A stretch of 64,000 nt of DNA from Celeribacter neptunius (GTDB lineage Bacteria > Pseudomonadota > Alphaproteobacteria > Rhodobacterales > Rhodobacteraceae), in assembly GCF_900113955.1 (NCBI RefSeq), contig NZ_FORH01000006.1, positions 235,145-299,144 of the forward strand. The letters are read 5' to 3'. The notes beneath the pieces were generated by a model that saw only the letters and a program-made list of their open reading frames with translations, was not told the origin of the DNA and ran no database searches. The translations under genes and the position numbers were made by a program. The first letter of the stretch is position 1; each line of letters begins with the position of its first letter. Positions 17,530-25,639 of the stretch are shown piece after piece.

Positions 17530-18204
17530 ATGAAAACTCATACGAAACTGGTCGGTCTTGGTCTCGTCGGCATGCTGGCGCTCTCTCCCGCCTTTGCCGC
17601 TCCGGCATCAGAGAGCGCGATGGCGCCGAAGACGGATGTCTCGACGGACAGCGCGATGACACCGGTACAACGGAAATTGGCCTTTGAAACCTCGCAGAGC
17701 ACGCGCGATGCACTGCAAAATGTCCATGCTGCCCGAATTGCCCTGTTCGAAGGCAATACCGACATGGCCGGGACATTGACGGCGGCAGCGGCCGATGATC
17801 TCAGCAGCGCACAGAAGACCGCGTCGGATATCGCGATCAAATCCGACAAGACGAAAGCCAAGGATGACATGTATGTGCCGTTCGAAAGCTCGGTCGGTCT
17901 GGCTGAGGGTTTCGTGCCGACGGATGCCAACAAGGATCAGATGGCCGAGGCTGGCAAGCATCTCGCCAAGGGCGATCAGCAAAAGGCGCTGGAAGTTCTC
18001 AAGCTCGCCAATGTCGATGTCGATTACATGGCCTATATGTTGCCGATCAACGGCAGCGTGAAACACGCCCAACAGGCCTCCGATCAGATCGCCAAGGGCG
18101 ACTACTATCAGGCGAACATGTCCCTGAAAGCGATCGAGGATTCGATCGTTGCGGATAATTTCGACTTCAGCAATCTGCCGGCACAAGGCGGCTCGGCGGG
18201 CTGA
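17530..18204 (+). CDS. YfdX-family periplasmic protein
   Basis: A 224-residue exported protein. The signal peptide (MKTHTKLVGL to about residue 23, ending AFA) is followed by a helical region with the YfdX-type core: repeated helices around NVHAARIALFEGNTDMA and later AGKHLAKGDQQKALEVLKLA. YfdX proteins are periplasmic, stress-associated in enterobacteria (EvgA-controlled in E. coli) and reported as chaperone-like, but their precise role is unclear. AGAAGGA precedes the ATG. The gene stands alone between two terminator-like hairpins, with an FNR-like box in front, which would make it responsive to low oxygen. The family assignment rests on my recognition of the helical pattern. Confidence 0.75.
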   Translation: MKTHTKLVGLGLVGMLALSPAFAAPASESAMAPKTDVSTDSAMTPVQRKLAFETSQSTRDALQNVHAARIALFEGNTDMAGTLTAAAADDLSSAQKTASDIAIKSDKTKAKDDMYVPFESSVGLAEGFVPTDANKDQMAEAGKHLAKGDQQKALEVLKLANVDVDYMAYMLPINGSVKHAQQASDQIAKGDYYQANMSLKAIEDSIVADNFDFSNLPAQGGSAG

Positions 18205-18223
18205 TGTGACAGCTGTGGCTCAA

Positions 18224-18263
18224 AAAGATGCCTGCCGCAGGAGCGTCTGCGGCAGGCATCTTT
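18224..18263. terminator. Bidirectional terminator between the YfdX gene and hemE
   Basis: A perfect 17-bp stem, AAAGATGCCTGCCGCAG (18224-18240) with CTGCGGCAGGCATCTTT (18247-18263), and a 6-base loop, flanked by A and T runs on the two sides. It separates two convergent genes. Confidence 0.9.
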
Positions 18264-18291
18264 CGTTCGATGTCGCTGGGTCTGAGTAAGC

Positions 18292-19326
18292 TCAGGCGTT
18301 TTCCCGCAGCGTTTCGATCATCAGCGCGACATTGTCCGGATCGGCATCCGGGGTGATGCCATGGCCGAGATTGAAGATATGCGGACCTTTCGAGAAGGCC
18401 TCGCGCACATGGCGCACCTCGTCCACGAGCGCCTGACCACCGGTCACCATGTGGCTAGAGGCCAGATTGCCCTGCACGCAGCCATCGACCTGTACATGTT
18501 CGGCGCCCCATTCCGGGGTGACGGAATTGTCGAGCGCGACGCAATCGACACCGGTCTTCTTATGAAAGCCGATGTAACCCTCGCCTGCCTCGCGCGGGAA
18601 GCCGATCACCGGGATATCGCCATGGCGGCGTTTGAGTTCGCGGGTAATGAGCCGCGCCGGTTCCACCGCGTATTTCTCGAAAGCTTCGCCCTTGAGGCTG
18701 CCGGCCCAGCTGTCGAAGATCTTCACCACCTCGGCGCCGGCGCGGATCTGCATGTCGAGATATTCGATGGTCGAGACGGTCAGGAGATCGATGATCTGCT
18801 CAAAGAGCGCATTGTCGCCCTCGCGCAGCGCATGCGCCGGGCCCTGATCCGGGGTGCCGCGCCCAGCGATCATATAGGTCGCTACGGTCCAGGGCGCGCC
18901 GGCAAAGCCGATCAGCGTGGTCTCTTTCGGCAGCTCGCCAGAGAGGATCTTCACCGTCTCATAGATCGGCGCGAGCTTGTCATGGATGTCATCCTTGCCC
19001 TTGAGCTTGGCGAAATCCGCCTGTTCGGTGATGGTCGAGAGCCGCGGTCCCTCGCCGGTTTCGAACCAGAGATCGGCGCCAAGTGCTTGCGGCAACAAAA
19101 GAATATCAGCGAACAGGATCGCCGCATCGAAACCGAAGCGCCGGATCGGCTGCAAGGTCACCTCGGCGGCGAGATCGGAATTGTAGCAGAGCGACAGGAA
19201 ATCGCCCGCTTCGGCGCGGGTGGCGCGATATTCCGGCAGGTAGCGCCCGGCCTGCCGCATCATCCAGATCGGCGGAACCTTTTGCACCTCGCCTTTCAGT
19301 GCTTTCAGGATCGTCTTCTCGGTCAT
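18292..19326 (-). CDS. hemE: Uroporphyrinogen decarboxylase
   Basis: A 344-residue HemE that decarboxylates the four acetate side chains of uroporphyrinogen III to give coproporphyrinogen III. The N-terminal signature [11 protein letters not shown] (substrate-binding arginines) is near residue 24, the [10 protein letters not shown] segment near 142, and HNLGHGI-like residues (FNLGHGI) close to the C-terminus. I chose the ATG at 19326, preceded by GGAGAGG. The frame is open much further upstream, but only because it runs antisense to hemC. It is divergent from hemC, with 129 bases between the starts. Confidence 0.96.
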   Translation of the reverse strand: MTEKTILKALKGEVQKVPPIWMMRQAGRYLPEYRATRAEAGDFLSLCYNSDLAAEVTLQPIRRFGFDAAILFADILLLPQALGADLWFETGEGPRLSTITEQADFAKLKGKDDIHDKLAPIYETVKILSGELPKETTLIGFAGAPWTVATYMIAGRGTPDQGPAHALREGDNALFEQIIDLLTVSTIEYLDMQIRAGAEVVKIFDSWAGSLKGEAFEKYAVEPARLITRELKRRHGDIPVIGFPREAGEGYIGFHKKTGVDCVALDNSVTPEWGAEHVQVDGCVQGNLASSHMVTGGQALVDEVRHVREAFSKGPHIFNLGHGITPDADPDNVALMIETLRENA

Positions 19327-19455
19327 CTGCGGCCTCTCCCATCTTCCTGTCGCGAATTTACGTCCCGCACTGGTCCCTGTCCCGCGCGGTTTTGTCAAGC
19401 ATGCAAGGCGTTTTCCCCGCTTGTCAGGCTGATCCGCCGCAGGTATGGCTTGACC

Positions 19456-20400
19456 ATGACTTTGACGCTTCCGACCCCCGCTCACCCGCTGAAAATCGGC
19501 ACCCGTGGCTCGCCTCTTGCTCTGGCGCAGGCCTATGAGACGCGCAGCCTGTTGATGGCGGCGTTCGACCTGCCGGAAGAGGCGTTCGAGGTGGTGACCG
19601 TCTCGACCCGGGGCGACCGGGTTCAGGACCGCGCCCTGCGTGAGCTGGGCGGCAAGGGCCTGTTTTCCAAGGAAATCGAGGATCGGCTGCTGTCCGGCGA
19701 GGTTGATATCGCCGTGCATTCGACCAAGGACATGTCGGTGGAACAGCCCGAGGGGCTGGTGCTTGATACGTTTTTGGAGCGTGAAAACCCGTTCGACGCC
19801 TTCATCACGCTCGATGGCAAGCCGCTCTCGGAATTGCCGCAGGGCGCCGTGGTCGGCTCGTCTTCGCTGCGGCGCAAGGCGCAGCTGTTGAACAAACGTC
19901 CCGACCTGAGCGTCGTGGAATTCCGCGGCTCGGTGCAAACGCGACTGAAAAAGCTCGAAGACGGTGTGGCCGAGGCGACGTTCCTCGCCATGGCGGGCCT
20001 CAACCGTCTTGGCTACGACGATGTGCCGCGCCAGGCGGTGACGCCGGAGGAAATGCTGCCGGCGGTGGCGCAAGGTGCGATCTCGATCGAGCGCCGCGCG
20101 GGCGACAAAGACATCGCCGAGATGCTCGCCGCGCTGCATCACGCGCCGACCGGTCAGGCCATGGCCTGCGAACGGGCATTCTTGGCCAAGCTCGACGGCT
20201 CGTGCCAGACCCCGATTGCCGGGCTTGCGCAGATCGAGGGCGGCACATTGCGGCTCAGAGGCGAGATCCTGCGCACGGATGGCTCCGAGAGCCTGACGGA
20301 CGACATGACCGGTGCCGTCGAGGATGGGGCCGCGATGGGCGTCGAAATGGCGGTCAAACTGCTGGAACGCGCCGGCGCCGGGTTCTTCGACTGGACTTGA
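19456..20400 (+). CDS. hemC: Porphobilinogen deaminase (hydroxymethylbilane synthase)
   Basis: A 314-residue HemC that polymerises four porphobilinogens to hydroxymethylbilane. Conserved stretches include [13 protein letters not shown] near the N-terminus, HSTKDM with the catalytic Asp region, and [12 protein letters not shown]. The dipyrromethane cofactor would be attached at C250 in [11 protein letters not shown]. The ATG at 19456 has only a weak AGG upstream, but the family N-terminus begins immediately after it. An ATG at 19445 is followed by a stop within two codons. The usual partners hemD and hemA are not in the window. Confidence 0.96.
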   Translation: MTLTLPTPAHPLKIGTRGSPLALAQAYETRSLLMAAFDLPEEAFEVVTVSTRGDRVQDRALRELGGKGLFSKEIEDRLLSGEVDIAVHSTKDMSVEQPEGLVLDTFLERENPFDAFITLDGKPLSELPQGAVVGSSSLRRKAQLLNKRPDLSVVEFRGSVQTRLKKLEDGVAEATFLAMAGLNRLGYDDVPRQAVTPEEMLPAVAQGAISIERRAGDKDIAEMLAALHHAPTGQAMACERAFLAKLDGSCQTPIAGLAQIEGGTLRLRGEILRTDGSESLTDDMTGAVEDGAAMGVEMAVKLLERAGAGFFDWT

Positions 20401-20655
20401 ACGCTTAGAGCCCTGAGGGGACGTTGGTCTACTTGGCGCGGAACAAGGCCGTAGGCCGCCGCGCCTGCGCCTGCCCGTCCCGGCGGGCTGGCGCACCCTG
20501 GTCGCGTAATGACCTCATAAATAAGAAGTATTCTTCAACATAAAGCGCATCGCTCAATCGTTTGGGCGCCATCCCACGGGCAGGCTTGTCACGGCTCAGC
20601 GCCTGGACCGCGACCGGCAACTCCGTCCCGCAAAGCCGTCTCTCGCGATTGAGGT
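20401..20655. other. Convergent intergenic region with an AT-rich core
   Basis: These 255 bases lie between the ends of hemC and the FAD-linked dehydrogenase gene. A minus-strand frame at 20429-20560 could encode 43 or so residues starting at an ATG ([20 protein letters not shown]), extendable to 63 with a TTG at 20620. The core (about 20505-20565) is strikingly AT-rich for this genome. No Shine-Dalgarno is evident and I recognise no family. I cannot tell whether it is a small gene, a remnant or a non-coding element. Confidence 0.35.
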
Positions 20656-22050
20656 CTAAGGCAGCGTCTTCCCCGGATTGAGAATCCTCTTCGGGTCAAA
20701 CGCCGCTTTCACGCCGCGCATCATAGTCAGCGCCACCTCATCCTTGCGCCGCCGCATCGAGGGCAATTTCGAGAGCCCGATGCCATGTTCGGCGGAAAAG
20801 CTTCCGCGCATCTCCTCGACGATATCCTCCACCGCCTGCATCAGCGGATCGCAGAGCGCCTCGGTCGATGGATAGATCGTGTAATGCACATTGCCGTCGC
20901 CGAGATGGCTGACCACGCAGGTGCCAAAGCCGGGATCGAGCGGGCGGAGTTTTGCTTCGGCCCGGGCGAGAAATGCTTCGACCTGATCGATCGGCAGGCA
21001 GAGATCGTTGATCACGATGGGTTTGGTGGCGACCGAGATCTCGGCGGCGGCCTCGCGGATCTGCCACATCAGCGCGCGTTGCGCCTCGCTCTGGGCCAGG
21101 GCGGCGTCGAGCACCAGACCCTCTTCGAACAATTCGCCCAGCGTTTCCTCGAGATGGCTCACCAGCGGCACTTGCCCGCTCTCATCCGCGGCGCAATCGC
21201 GCGGCACGGTCGAGGCGACTTCGAGAAAAATCGTGTGATCCTGATCATGCCCCAGGGGCGGGATCAGATCGGAACGGAACTGTTTCAGCCGCGCCATGTA
21301 ATCGCGTGGCATATATTCAAAGGCTTCGACCATGCCGCCGGTGCGGGTCTGCAGCGCGTTCAACAGCCTCAGCGCCCCCGAGAGCCCCGGCACGGTGACC
21401 ATGGCGGTGGCATAGGCCGAGGGGGTCGGCACAAGTTTCAACACGGCCGCGGTGATCACCCCCAGCGTGCCCTCGGAGCCGATTATCAGATCGCGCAGGT
21501 CATAGCCCGAGTTGTCCTTGTGCAGCTCGCTCATCAGATCGAGCACGCGCCCGTCGGCCAGCACCACTTCGAGACCCAGACAGAGATCGCGGGTATTGCC
21601 ATAGCGCAACACGTTCGAACCGCCGGCATTGGTCGCCAGCGTGCCGCCGATCCGGGCGGAGCCCTTGGCCCCGAAGGTCATCGGGTAGGAGAGATCATGT
21701 TGCGCGGCGGCCTCATGCAGGTCTTGCAGGATCACCCCGGCCTCGACGATGGCGATGCGGGCATCGGGGCGGATTTCACGAATGGTGTTCATCCGCTCCA
21801 GCGACAGGATGACGAGCCCTTCGGCCGCCGTTGCCCCGGTGAGCCCTGTGTTGCCGCCCATCGGCACCACGGCCGTGCCCGTCTCGCTGCAGAGCGCGAG
21901 AATGGCGGAGACCTCGCCAGTCGTGCCGGGGCGGAGCACCGCCAGAGGCGCGGTCTGATATTTTCCGACCCAATCGCGACCATAGGGCAGGGCGTCAGCC
22001 CCGGTCAGAACATGCGGCGTGATCTCTTTCAGGCGGGCGATGAGGGTCAT
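20656..22050 (-). CDS. FAD-linked D-2-hydroxyacid dehydrogenase (GlcD/D-2-hydroxyglutarate dehydrogenase-like)
   Basis: A 464-residue flavoprotein of the VAO/FAD_binding_4 family. The FAD-binding half shows PMGGNTGLTG (residues 63-72), GSARIGGTLATNAGG and LIIGSEGTLGVIT. The C-terminal half has the metal/substrate-site motif SHLGDGNVHY and the end motif SAEHGIG, followed by FDPKRILNPGK. Relatives oxidise D-lactate, glycolate or D-2-hydroxyglutarate, and the exact substrate cannot be read. GGAGA precedes the ATG at 22050; an in-frame extension upstream to 22173 overlaps the hemN end and the hairpin and is rejected. Confidence 0.9.
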   Translation of the reverse strand: MTLIARLKEITPHVLTGADALPYGRDWVGKYQTAPLAVLRPGTTGEVSAILALCSETGTAVVPMGGNTGLTGATAAEGLVILSLERMNTIREIRPDARIAIVEAGVILQDLHEAAAQHDLSYPMTFGAKGSARIGGTLATNAGGSNVLRYGNTRDLCLGLEVVLADGRVLDLMSELHKDNSGYDLRDLIIGSEGTLGVITAAVLKLVPTPSAYATAMVTVPGLSGALRLLNALQTRTGGMVEAFEYMPRDYMARLKQFRSDLIPPLGHDQDHTIFLEVASTVPRDCAADESGQVPLVSHLEETLGELFEEGLVLDAALAQSEAQRALMWQIREAAAEISVATKPIVINDLCLPIDQVEAFLARAEAKLRPLDPGFGTCVVSHLGDGNVHYTIYPSTEALCDPLMQAVEDIVEEMRGSFSAEHGIGLSKLPSMRRRKDEVALTMMRGVKAAFDPKRILNPGKTLP

Positions 22051-22111
22051 TGGGGTCTCCACTTGCTGCGACGGGTGTCCGGCAAAATGCCGGGAATGGC
22101 AAGAGGCGCAT

Positions 22112-22149
22112 GACAAACCCGCCTCGGCGGCATGCCGGGCGGGTTTGTC
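22112..22149 (-). terminator. Hairpin downstream of hemN
   Basis: A 12-bp perfect stem, GACAAACCCGCC (22112-22123) with GGCGGGTTTGTC (22138-22149); the 14-base loop can itself pair CGGC with GCCG. It begins 20 bases after the hemN stop, and on the minus strand ends GGCGGGTTTGTC. The U-tract is short, so it may be a weak terminator or attenuator before the next gene. Confidence 0.6.
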
Positions 22150-22169
22150 TGTTCTTGTCGTGTTGCAGG

Positions 22170-23525
22170 TCACACGGCGGAGGAGTGCTTCGCCTGTGTC
22201 ATGTCATAAGCGTCGAAATGCCGGGCGATCATCCGGGTCAGCGGGCGCGCCTCTTCGCGGATCACGATACGCTCATCGGAAATATCGAGCATGTCGGGGA
22301 AGGCCTCCGCCACGCTTTGCGCGAAATGATCGAAGCCCTCCTGGCTCAGCGCGAATGTCTCGGCGAGTTCCGCCGCCTCGACCCGGAAATCGCACATCAG
22401 CGCCTCGATGATCCGGCCACGCAGATGATCTTCCTCGGTGAACCTGTGGCCCTTGGCGATCGGCAGGTTTCCGGCCCGCACCTCGGCCTGGTATTTCGAG
22501 GTCGCAGGCTGGTTCTGGGCATAGCCCTGCGGGAATTTCGCGATCGAGGAGGCGCCGACCCCGACCATGGTCGGGCATTTGTCATCGGTATAGCCCTGAA
22601 AATTGCGGCGCAGCTTGCCGGTGCGCAGCGCCACTTCCAGACCGTCACCCTTTTTCGCAAAGTGATCGATGCCGATCTCGGCATAATCGTCCCAGACGAA
22701 GAGATCGCGAGCGATGTTGAACAGGCTGAGCCGCTCCTCAGGCGTCGGCAGGGCATCTGTCGGGATCATCGACTGACGCCGTGCCATCCAGGGCACATGG
22801 GCGTAGCCAAAGAGCGCGACCCGATCCGGCGAGAGCGACAACAGTTTTTGAACGCTCTCGGAGATTTTTTCCGGTGTCTGACCGGGCAGGCCGTAGAGAA
22901 TATCGGCGTTGAGGGAGCGGATGCCGCGCGCCCTGAGCCCGTCGACGGCGTCTTTCGTCGTCTCATAGGACTGGATGCGACCGATGGTTTCCTGAATCTG
23001 CGGATCGAAATCCTGCACCCCGATCGAGGCGCGGTTCATCCCGGCTGCGGCGAGCGCATCGAGCCGGGCATCGTCGATCTCATTGGGATCGACCTCGACC
23101 GAGAACTCATACTCGTCGGAAAACGGAGCGACATCGCGAATCGCGCCGGAAAGATCGGCGATCATATCGGCTTCCAGCAGCGTCGGCGTGCCGCCGCCCC
23201 AATGCAGATGGCCGATGGTGATGCCTTCGGGCAGTTGCGCTTTCAGAAGTTCCAGCTCCGCCTTGAGTGTTTCCACATAGGCGGCGACGGGACCCGCCGT
23301 GGTTGTGCCCTGGGTCCGGCAGGCGCAGAACCAGCACAGCCGACGGCAAAAGGGCACATGCACATAAAGCGAGATCGGGTTTTCCGGCGGCAGGGTCTTG
23401 AGCCAACCGCTGACATCCTCTGCCGTGACATCGGTGGAGAAATGCGGTGCGGTCGGATAGCTCGTGTACCGGGGGACACGGGCGTCAAAAAGGCCGAGCT
23501 TGCGGAGTTGCGTATGTTTGTTCAT
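22170..23525 (-). CDS. hemN: Oxygen-independent coproporphyrinogen III dehydrogenase
   Basis: A 451-residue radical SAM enzyme that converts coproporphyrinogen III to protoporphyrinogen IX without oxygen. The [4Fe-4S] motif is C60-x3-C64-x2-C67, with a fourth Cys at 69, as in genuine HemN. Conserved stretches around RYTSYPTAPHF, WGGGTPT, IGVQDFDP and the C-terminal HemN domain are intact, so it is not the HemW homologue. The start at 23525 is the ATG that opens MNKHTQLRKLGLF; 12 further in-frame codons upstream overlap the FNR box. It is divergent from fnrL with one FNR box between them. Confidence 0.94.
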   Translation of the reverse strand: MNKHTQLRKLGLFDARVPRYTSYPTAPHFSTDVTAEDVSGWLKTLPPENPISLYVHVPFCRRLCWFCACRTQGTTTAGPVAAYVETLKAELELLKAQLPEGITIGHLHWGGGTPTLLEADMIADLSGAIRDVAPFSDEYEFSVEVDPNEIDDARLDALAAAGMNRASIGVQDFDPQIQETIGRIQSYETTKDAVDGLRARGIRSLNADILYGLPGQTPEKISESVQKLLSLSPDRVALFGYAHVPWMARRQSMIPTDALPTPEERLSLFNIARDLFVWDDYAEIGIDHFAKKGDGLEVALRTGKLRRNFQGYTDDKCPTMVGVGASSIAKFPQGYAQNQPATSKYQAEVRAGNLPIAKGHRFTEEDHLRGRIIEALMCDFRVEAAELAETFALSQEGFDHFAQSVAEAFPDMLDISDERIVIREEARPLTRMIARHFDAYDMTQAKHSSAV

Positions 23526-23560
23526 AGGGATACGCTCTAGAGAAACAGAGATCGGGTGCA

Positions 23561-23574
23561 TTGACCCAGATCAA
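23561..23574. promoter_or_regulatory. FNR box between hemN and fnrL
   Basis: TTGACCCAGATCAA matches TTGA-N6-TCAA and nine of ten positions of TTGAT-N4-ATCAA. It lies 17 bases from the fnrL start and 35 from the hemN start in a 66-base divergent region. FnrL control of hemN and autoregulation are established in Rhodobacter relatives. The closeness to the fnrL start would fit repression of fnrL. Confidence 0.85.
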
Positions 23575-23591
23575 GAATCGCGAGCGCACAG

Positions 23592-24332
23592 ATGAGTGAC
23601 GTTATATTTGACCATAAAGAATGCGGCTCCTGCCCGATCCGTCATCGTGCGGTCTGTGCCCGCTGCGAAACCGACGAGCTCGAAGAACTGGACGCGATCA
23701 AATACTATCGCTCCTATGAGGCTGGTCAGCCGATCGTCTGGTCTGGCGACCGGATGGATTTCGTCGCCTCCGTTGTGACCGGCGTTGCTTCGCTGAGCCA
23801 GGCGATGGAAGACGGCCGCACTCAGATGGTCGGGCTGTTGCTGCCCTCCGATTTCCTCGGCCGTCCGGGGCGCGATGTCGCCCCTTACGATGTGATCGCC
23901 GTGTCGAATCTCACGCTCTGCTGTTTCCGGCGCAAGCCGTTTGAACAGATGATGATCCGCACGCCCCATATCGGCCAGCGGCTTCTGGAGATGACGCTCG
24001 ACGAGCTGGACGCGGCGCGTGAATGGATGCTGATTCTCGGTCGCAAGACGGCGCGGGAGAAAATCGCCTCGCTGATGGCGATCCTGGCCCGGCGCGAAGC
24101 CTCGCTCGGGCTCGGCTCGACGGAGAATGGCATGAGTTTCGAACTGCCGCTGACGCGCGAGGCGATGGCCGATTATCTTGGCCTGACGCTCGAGACCGTG
24201 TCGCGACAGATCTCGGCGCTCAAGCGCGACGGGGTGATCACGCTCGAGGGCAAGCGCAAGGTTCTGATCCCGGATTTCGACCGCTTGCAGATCGAGACCG
24301 GCGACGACACCGATGGCGGGTTGATGGTCTGA
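23592..24332 (+). CDS. fnrL: Oxygen-responsive Crp/Fnr-family regulator FnrL
   Basis: A 246-residue FNR homologue that senses oxygen through a labile [4Fe-4S] cluster and, when reduced, activates genes for low-oxygen respiration. N-terminal cysteines C11, C14, C22 and C25 and a central Cys pair at 110/111 supply the ligands. The cyclic-nucleotide-like beta-barrel and dimer helix follow. The helix-turn-helix near residues 195-215 contains E-T-V-S-R, the recognition pattern for TTGA half-sites. Target boxes are present at five places in this window. It is transcribed away from hemN and ends at a strong terminator. Confidence 0.95.
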   Translation: MSDVIFDHKECGSCPIRHRAVCARCETDELEELDAIKYYRSYEAGQPIVWSGDRMDFVASVVTGVASLSQAMEDGRTQMVGLLLPSDFLGRPGRDVAPYDVIAVSNLTLCCFRRKPFEQMMIRTPHIGQRLLEMTLDELDAAREWMLILGRKTAREKIASLMAILARREASLGLGSTENGMSFELPLTREAMADYLGLTLETVSRQISALKRDGVITLEGKRKVLIPDFDRLQIETGDDTDGGLMV

Positions 24333-24383
24333 ACCGGGCGCGGAAGGCCCGGCCTTCGACGTTTTCAGCCCTGTCACGAAATG

Positions 24384-24414
24384 AAAAGCGCGCCCTGAGG
24401 CGCGCTTTTGTTTT
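24384..24414. terminator. Bidirectional terminator between fnrL and the USP gene
   Basis: An 11-bp perfect stem, AAAAGCGCGCC (24384-24394) with GGCGCGCTTTT (24399-24409), and a CTGA loop, followed by GTTTTT. It sits between convergent genes. Confidence 0.88.
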
Positions 24415-24432
24415 TGAGGATTGCGGCGGATG

Positions 24433-25272
24433 TCAGTGCGACATCAGCACCGGAATCTCTGCAAGTTCAAGCATATGCCGGGTTGCCCCGCCAAGGATGG
24501 ACTCGCGGAAACGGGAGTGGCCATAGGCCCCCATCACCAGCATATCGGCATCCTTGTCGCGCAGTTGGCGCACGAGAACATCGGAAATGCGCGGCATGGT
24601 TTTCGCCAGGACCGAGACCTCGGCGCGGACGCCGTGGCGCACCAGCATCTGACACAGCGAGCCACCCGGGTCGGAGCGGTCGGGGCCGTGCTGCGGCGGG
24701 TCGACGATGGTGATATCCACCAAGTCGGCCTTTTGCAGGATCGGCAGCGACGAGCGCACCGCGCCAAGCGCTTCGGCGCTTTCGTTCCAGGCAACGACGA
24801 CACGCTCAATCTCAGCGGGAACATCGGTGCCATCGGGCACGACGAGCACCGGAACATGGCCGGAGAACAGCGCGGCTTCCAGAATCTCTTCATGTTCGTG
24901 ACCGCGGCCTGGCCCGTAGGGGCGTGGCAACACCACGACATCGGAGAAGCGCAGGAAATGCGCAAGCTGCGGGGTCAGGCCGGCCATCTGGGCTGTCACC
25001 GGATTGGTGAACCAGGAGATCTCTTCGGCCTTGAGATATTCATTGACCTCTTCTTCGATCTTGCGGCTGTCCGCCTGGGCCTGTTGCAGGTTGTCCTGCA
25101 GCGCCATGGCGTTGGTGCCGGCGTAATAGAACCCGGGCTGGGTCCGGTCGAGGCCGAGGCAGATCACGTCAAGATGCCCTTCTTCGCGCCGGGCAAGGGC
25201 AACGGCGGCATCAAGGGCGTGGCGATCGGCCTCCATGTTGCACATGATGGTCGTGATAGTTTTGAAGGGCAT
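24433..25272 (-). CDS. Universal stress protein with two UspA domains
   Basis: A 279-residue tandem UspA protein, probably cytoplasmic. The C-terminal domain ends with the ATP-binding signature GAYGHSRFRESILGGATR, matching G-x2-G-x9-G-(S/T). The N-terminal copy lacks a clear form of that motif and may be structural. GGAGG lies 5 bases before the ATG at 25272. A perfect FNR box is centred about 70 bases upstream, and the gene is divergent from the cbb3 operon, so anaerobic induction is likely. Usp genes next to cbb3 oxidase and fnrL are common in this family of bacteria. Confidence 0.88.
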   Translation of the reverse strand: MPFKTITTIMCNMEADRHALDAAVALARREEGHLDVICLGLDRTQPGFYYAGTNAMALQDNLQQAQADSRKIEEEVNEYLKAEEISWFTNPVTAQMAGLTPQLAHFLRFSDVVVLPRPYGPGRGHEHEEILEAALFSGHVPVLVVPDGTDVPAEIERVVVAWNESAEALGAVRSSLPILQKADLVDITIVDPPQHGPDRSDPGGSLCQMLVRHGVRAEVSVLAKTMPRISDVLVRQLRDKDADMLVMGAYGHSRFRESILGGATRHMLELAEIPVLMSH

Positions 25273-25337
25273 GTCCGCCTCCATCCGAGGTTGTTTGACT
25301 TTCAGCTAAACCATGCGCCTTCGCGGCAAAAACGGCT

Positions 25338-25351
25338 TTGATGGAGATCAA
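25338..25351. promoter_or_regulatory. FNR box upstream of the USP gene
   Basis: TTGATGGAGATCAA is a perfect match to TTGAT-N4-ATCAA, centred about 72 bases from the USP start codon. Confidence 0.88.
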
Positions 25352-25518
25352 CAAATTTCGACACTGTTCGCGGATTCTTAGGGGGCTTTGCAATTACAAG
25401 TTGAAAAGAGCCCGGCTGGCCTCATACTCGGCCTTGCGAACTGGGATGCGACCGATCATCGCGGACCTGCGGAAGCTGGCTGGGAATGTGGCGCGGAAAT
25501 TTCGTAAATGATAGTGTT

Positions 25519-25532
25519 TTGACTCAGATCAA
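25519..25532. promoter_or_regulatory. FNR box upstream of ccoN
   Basis: TTGACTCAGATCAA matches TTGA-N6-TCAA and nine of ten conserved positions. It is centred about 114 bases ahead of the ccoN start, consistent with a class II FNR promoter and a roughly 70-base leader. Confidence 0.88.
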
Positions 25533-25639
25533 TGCTGTTCACACAGATGTGAGACAAACCGCAAGCTGTCGGTACCCGTGGGTCGAACGCGGGACGACTA
25601 TGCCCTGAAGACAGGGGCGAATGAACGAAGGGACGCAAC

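Larger units (their letters stand above)
25273..25639. other. Divergent control region, USP gene and ccoNOQP
   Basis: A 367-base gap without a gene. It contains two FNR boxes, one near each divergent gene (25338-25351 and 25519-25532), about 180 bases apart. The rest shows no repeat or reading frame that I can support. Confidence 0.7.

Noticed and set aside
19445..19456. ATG at 19445 as the hemC start
   Set aside because: It is followed by GCT-TGA, so it stops after two codons. The ATG at 19456 opens the correct frame.
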